DNA from: Candidatus Neomarinimicrobiota bacterium
GTDB lineage: Bacteria > Fidelibacterota > Marinisomatia > Marinisomatales > TCS55
DNA: 47,823 bases
Direction of reading: 5' to 3'
NCBI GenBank assembly: GCA_018647265.1
Contig: JABGTK010000099.1
Span: forward strand, 1 to 47,823
Under the pieces are notes generated by a model. The model worked only from the letters and a program-made list of their open reading frames with translations. It ran no database searches and was not told where the DNA came from. The stretch's first letter is position 1. Every line of letters starts with the position of its first letter. Of this stretch, positions 45,525 through 47,823 are shown one piece after another. The translations under genes were made by a program, and so were the position numbers.

Positions 45525-45574
45525 CAATATTGAAAACCTAATTCTGAGAATAGAAATGTGCGTGTTTTATTCAT
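45524..45574 (-). pseudogene. 16-codon remnant copy of the 5' end of the 199-aa gene
   Basis: ATGAATAAAACACGC begins both this stub and the gene at 44746; the encoded starts are MNKTRTFLFSEL and MNKTRSFLVSGL (9 of 12 residues equal). The stub overlaps the radical SAM stop (ATGA) and ends in TGATG at the hydroxylase start, forming a translational bridge. Confidence 0.6.
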
Positions 45575-47136
45575 GATAAATCCCTTTCCTTTTTGGGTGT
45601 TAATTGACCATTCGATTTGATGGCCCCATTCCCATTTTGTGGTACAAACCCGTAAGGTGTTGGCATGGGTACTTTTTTGGGCACATTCCCATTTTGCCAA
45701 TGCTTCACTTCGTGAGTCTCACGGTAGAGCACATTGTAGGCATCGAAAGGGATGGTTCTACCGTCAGGCATGGCAAAGCCGATACAGCATTTTTTAACAA
45801 CCTTCATATCCCAGTTATACTTGTCCTGGAATTGGATTAAAATTATGCGAAATGCATTTTCGTCGGCAATTTTCTGGCGCCCTTTTTCCGTAAAGAAATC
45901 CTTTTTTACAGGGATGCCACAGACACAGGAAAAATCGTATAACGTTTTCATTGAGTTAAAACTGGATGAAGCGGACCACAATCCTTCAATAGCTTTTTTA
46001 TAGATGGGTCGCGGGTCTGTGTAGATCGTATTGATGAATTGGTCCATGTAAGGATCCAAGTCTATGAACCGTGGAATGGGTTTCACTTTCTTGCCCTTAA
46101 TGTAGGCATAAGTGAGGGCAATCTCAGAAGGATGGCTGCAGGGCAGTGGCATAAAATCTGTTTTGCGAAACATACCATCGGTTTGTTTTTCCAGCCGATC
46201 CATGATTTCTGTATTGGTGACCCGATCCATGGGATTCATATCATGGTCGTAGCGCCCGGCGAAAAATGCGGGCTGAAAGTTGACACCGCGAATACCCTTG
46301 GTTTCAATGCCGAATTCTACAATTTTACCCACTTGATCTTCATTTACACCGCGCTGAATCACCGCCGCCAAATTAATCGGCAAACCATGTTTCAGCATAT
46401 TTTCGATAGCTTTCATTTTAATGTCCACCAACTTGGCCCCGCGGATTTTTTGATGCACCTCATCTGTAAAGCCGTCAAACTGGAGGTAAATCTCTAATTT
46501 ATTTTCACTCACATCCACTAAGCGTTTGATTAAATCTTCATCCTGGGCAAACTTGATGCCGTTGGTGTTAATCATGACCACCTCTGTGGGACGATCCACC
46601 GCTTCTTTCACCGCTTCTACAATTTGAGGATGCATGGTAGGTTCACCGCCGGAAAATTGAATGACTGCGCCCACGCCCTCCTGCTCAATGAAACCATCCA
46701 AGGCTGCTTTGATTTGATCCATGGTGAGGTATGCCGATCCTTTGCTGTCGGCGAAACAGGTGGGACATGCCAAGTTGCAATCATCCGTAAGATCGATTAA
46801 ACCGAGACACATATGCTGCTCGTGATCTGGGCAAACGCCACAATCGTAGGGGCAGCCCCGCTCTACTTCGGTCGGGAATTTTAAAGGTATGTCGCCGGGG
46901 CGGTTATATTTCTGGGCGTGGAGGTACCAGTCTGCATCGGAATGAAGGAGACAAGATTCAAAGCCGTGCTCGGCGCACCATTTTCTTAATACAATTTTTT
47001 TATCATCAGTGCGGATGATTTTCGCATCCACCACTCGGAGGCATTTAGAACACAGACTTTGGGTGTGTTCAAGATATACATAGTTCCGCCGTTGTCGCGG
47101 ATTTTCTTTTATGTCAGCTTGTTCTACAGAAAACAT
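45571..47136 (-). CDS. Radical SAM protein of the Tes/MJ0619-like family
   Basis: The 521-aa protein has the radical SAM cluster motif CNLACPTC (Cys120, Cys124, Cys127), a preceding CPYDCGVCPDHEQHMC (Cys95, Cys99, Cys102, Cys110), and an N-terminal CSKC...CAEHGFESC (Cys29, Cys32, Cys54, Cys62) like a rubredoxin-type site. FSGGEPTMHP (SAM-binding GGE) follows; the C-terminus has KKCCIGFAMPDGRTIPFDAYN. This matches the archaeal tetraether synthase (Tes) layout, whose bacterial relatives are linked to membrane-spanning lipids. Neighbouring lipid genes fit. Activity here is inferred. Confidence 0.82.
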   Translation of the reverse strand: MFSVEQADIKENPRQRRNYVYLEHTQSLCSKCLRVVDAKIIRTDDKKIVLRKWCAEHGFESCLLHSDADWYLHAQKYNRPGDIPLKFPTEVERGCPYDCGVCPDHEQHMCLGLIDLTDDCNLACPTCFADSKGSAYLTMDQIKAALDGFIEQEGVGAVIQFSGGEPTMHPQIVEAVKEAVDRPTEVVMINTNGIKFAQDEDLIKRLVDVSENKLEIYLQFDGFTDEVHQKIRGAKLVDIKMKAIENMLKHGLPINLAAVIQRGVNEDQVGKIVEFGIETKGIRGVNFQPAFFAGRYDHDMNPMDRVTNTEIMDRLEKQTDGMFRKTDFMPLPCSHPSEIALTYAYIKGKKVKPIPRFIDLDPYMDQFINTIYTDPRPIYKKAIEGLWSASSSFNSMKTLYDFSCVCGIPVKKDFFTEKGRQKIADENAFRIILIQFQDKYNWDMKVVKKCCIGFAMPDGRTIPFDAYNVLYRETHEVKHWQNGNVPKKVPMPTPYGFVPQNGNGAIKSNGQLTPKKERDLS

Positions 47137-47249
47137 GGTTGCCTACCTTTTTTCTATTTTCAAAATTCCCCCGAGAATCGCTTCGTCAATTTAAATCATT
47201 TAATCAAATTTGTTTGAAGGAATGCCTTTTTTAAATCAATTAATAGTTT

Positions 47250-47823
47250 TTATCCAAGGCTACCTGTAAATAAAAGCCCCAATAAAACGAAAAAAGAAAC
47301 ACCACACGATGCTGTTGAAGTCAGAATCCTTCCTTTTTTGATTCGTTTTTTGTATCCCGCTTCATATTCAGATTTTCCATTTTGCGATACTTCATTATTT
47401 TCAGGCACATTTACCCTTCTAACAAAATCAGCTAAAGAACCTGCTCCCAAAAAAATCATATTCCCAACACCTAAAACACCCGATAACACTTTATCTGATG
47501 CCCAATCACCTGCTTTGATATCTTGGTCAGCTTGGTCATAACCCATTTGATAATAATCTATTGACCCAAATGAATCCTGAAATCCCACAACCTTCTTTGG
47601 GTTTATATCTACTTTTTGAATCGTCACGGATCCGAAAGATGTTGTTACGATGTATGTGGAATCAGTTTCAGTGGTTATAGTGCCAGAAACTTTATCTCCA
47701 GATTTGAGATAAAATGTTTCTTCTTGCTGGGGTAAATCACCGGCGATAATCAAACTGGAATTAAGTAGAACCAAAGTCACTGTAACCATGGAAAATATTG
47801 AACTTATAAATGGACGCTTTTTA
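47250..47823 (-). CDS. Unknown secreted/membrane protein, 5' end cut by right edge
   Basis: The visible ATG at 47789 is probably internal: the frame stays open to the window edge and reads KKRPFISSIFSMVTVTLVLL, a signal peptide with its basic start, so the true start lies just outside. The mature part (AGDLPQQEETFYLKSGDKVSGTI...SVTIQKVDI) looks like a small beta-rich domain; a C-terminal membrane segment (about 160-178 of the visible ATG numbering) ends the protein. Family unknown. First visible gene of the lipid-flavoured - strand run. Confidence 0.6.
   Translation of the reverse strand, partial: KKRPFISSIFSMVTVTLVLLNSSLIIAGDLPQQEETFYLKSGDKVSGTITTETDSTYIVTTSFGSVTIQKVDINPKKVVGFQDSFGSIDYYQMGYDQADQDIKAGDWASDKVLSGVLGVGNMIFLGAGSLADFVRRVNVPENNEVSQNGKSEYEAGYKKRIKKGRILTSTASCGVSFFVLLGLLFTGSLG

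Noticed and set aside
46039-46497. 152-aa plus-strand frame opposite the radical SAM gene
   Set aside because: Shadow of a clearly conserved gene; no ribosome binding site or family features.
1-47823. CRISPR arrays, prophage, transposases or a replication origin
   Set aside because: No regularly spaced repeats, integrase/transposase motifs or DnaA-box clusters were seen.

Overview
The window (about 47.8 kb, AT-rich) looks like ordinary chromosome from a Gram-negative bacterium. It has an outer-membrane porin-like protein, lipoproteins, a prolipoprotein diacylglyceryl transferase and a periplasmic beta-propeller/barrel protein. Gene style (an Ig-like lipoprotein with a 'SPGGGPEDETPP' start, ScfR-type regulation of the glyoxylate shunt, a HisC-like/HPPD/HGD tyrosine operon, an archaeal-type Asd) suggests the FCB group, perhaps a Marinimicrobia (SAR406)-like lineage. 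That placement is inference. I see no phage, transposase or CRISPR.

Layout. 1-2.3 kb (-): zinc/manganese uptake operon (small metal-related secreted protein, His-rich porin-like protein, ZnuA-type binding protein cut by the left edge). 2.4-7.3 kb: glyoxylate shunt, aceB / a 54-aa small ORF / aceA on -, divergent from an ScfR-type regulator on +, with two palindromic operators between them. 7.4-11 kb (-): MaoC-type hydratase, a 51-aa Arg/Glu-rich ORF, and a 953-aa metallopeptidase/propeller/barrel protein. 11.2-18.1 kb (-): thrA-asd-thrB-thrC-metB-like operon ending in a hairpin terminator. 18.2-21.1 kb (-): MoeB/ThiF-rhodanese protein and a transsulfuration-family enzyme under a SAM-I riboswitch. 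21.2-23.6 kb (-): aminotransferase and homocitrate-synthase-like enzyme. 23.7-24 kb: hairpin-rich element, terminator and tRNA-Asn. 24-32.9 kb (-): symporter with small partner, HIT protein, EF-G-like GTPase, ManC, Ig-like lipoprotein, SfsA.

33-39.4 kb (+): tyrosine/homogentisate catabolic operon: Lrp/AsnC regulator, aminotransferase, HPPD, FAA hydrolase, homogentisate dioxygenase, flavin reductase-like protein and a shortened ANL-family protein. Its products (fumarate, acetoacetate) and the acetyl-CoA-fed glyoxylate shunt fit a heterotroph using amino acids and fatty acids. No maleylacetoacetate isomerase is seen.

39.5-47.8 kb (-): the least ordinary part. A membrane/lipid-flavoured run holds a radical SAM protein resembling archaeal tetraether synthase (Tes) and bacterial Mss-like proteins, a fatty-acid-hydroxylase/sterol-desaturase family protein, a PAP2-like membrane protein, Lgt, an ArsP/UPF0718-type permease, a Cys-rich secreted ORF that may be frameshifted, and several unknown membrane proteins. 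A duplicated 5' gene end next to the radical SAM gene suggests that the hydroxylase gene was inserted there. Together these make a candidate membrane-lipid modification locus, which is an inference from gene families and adjacency.
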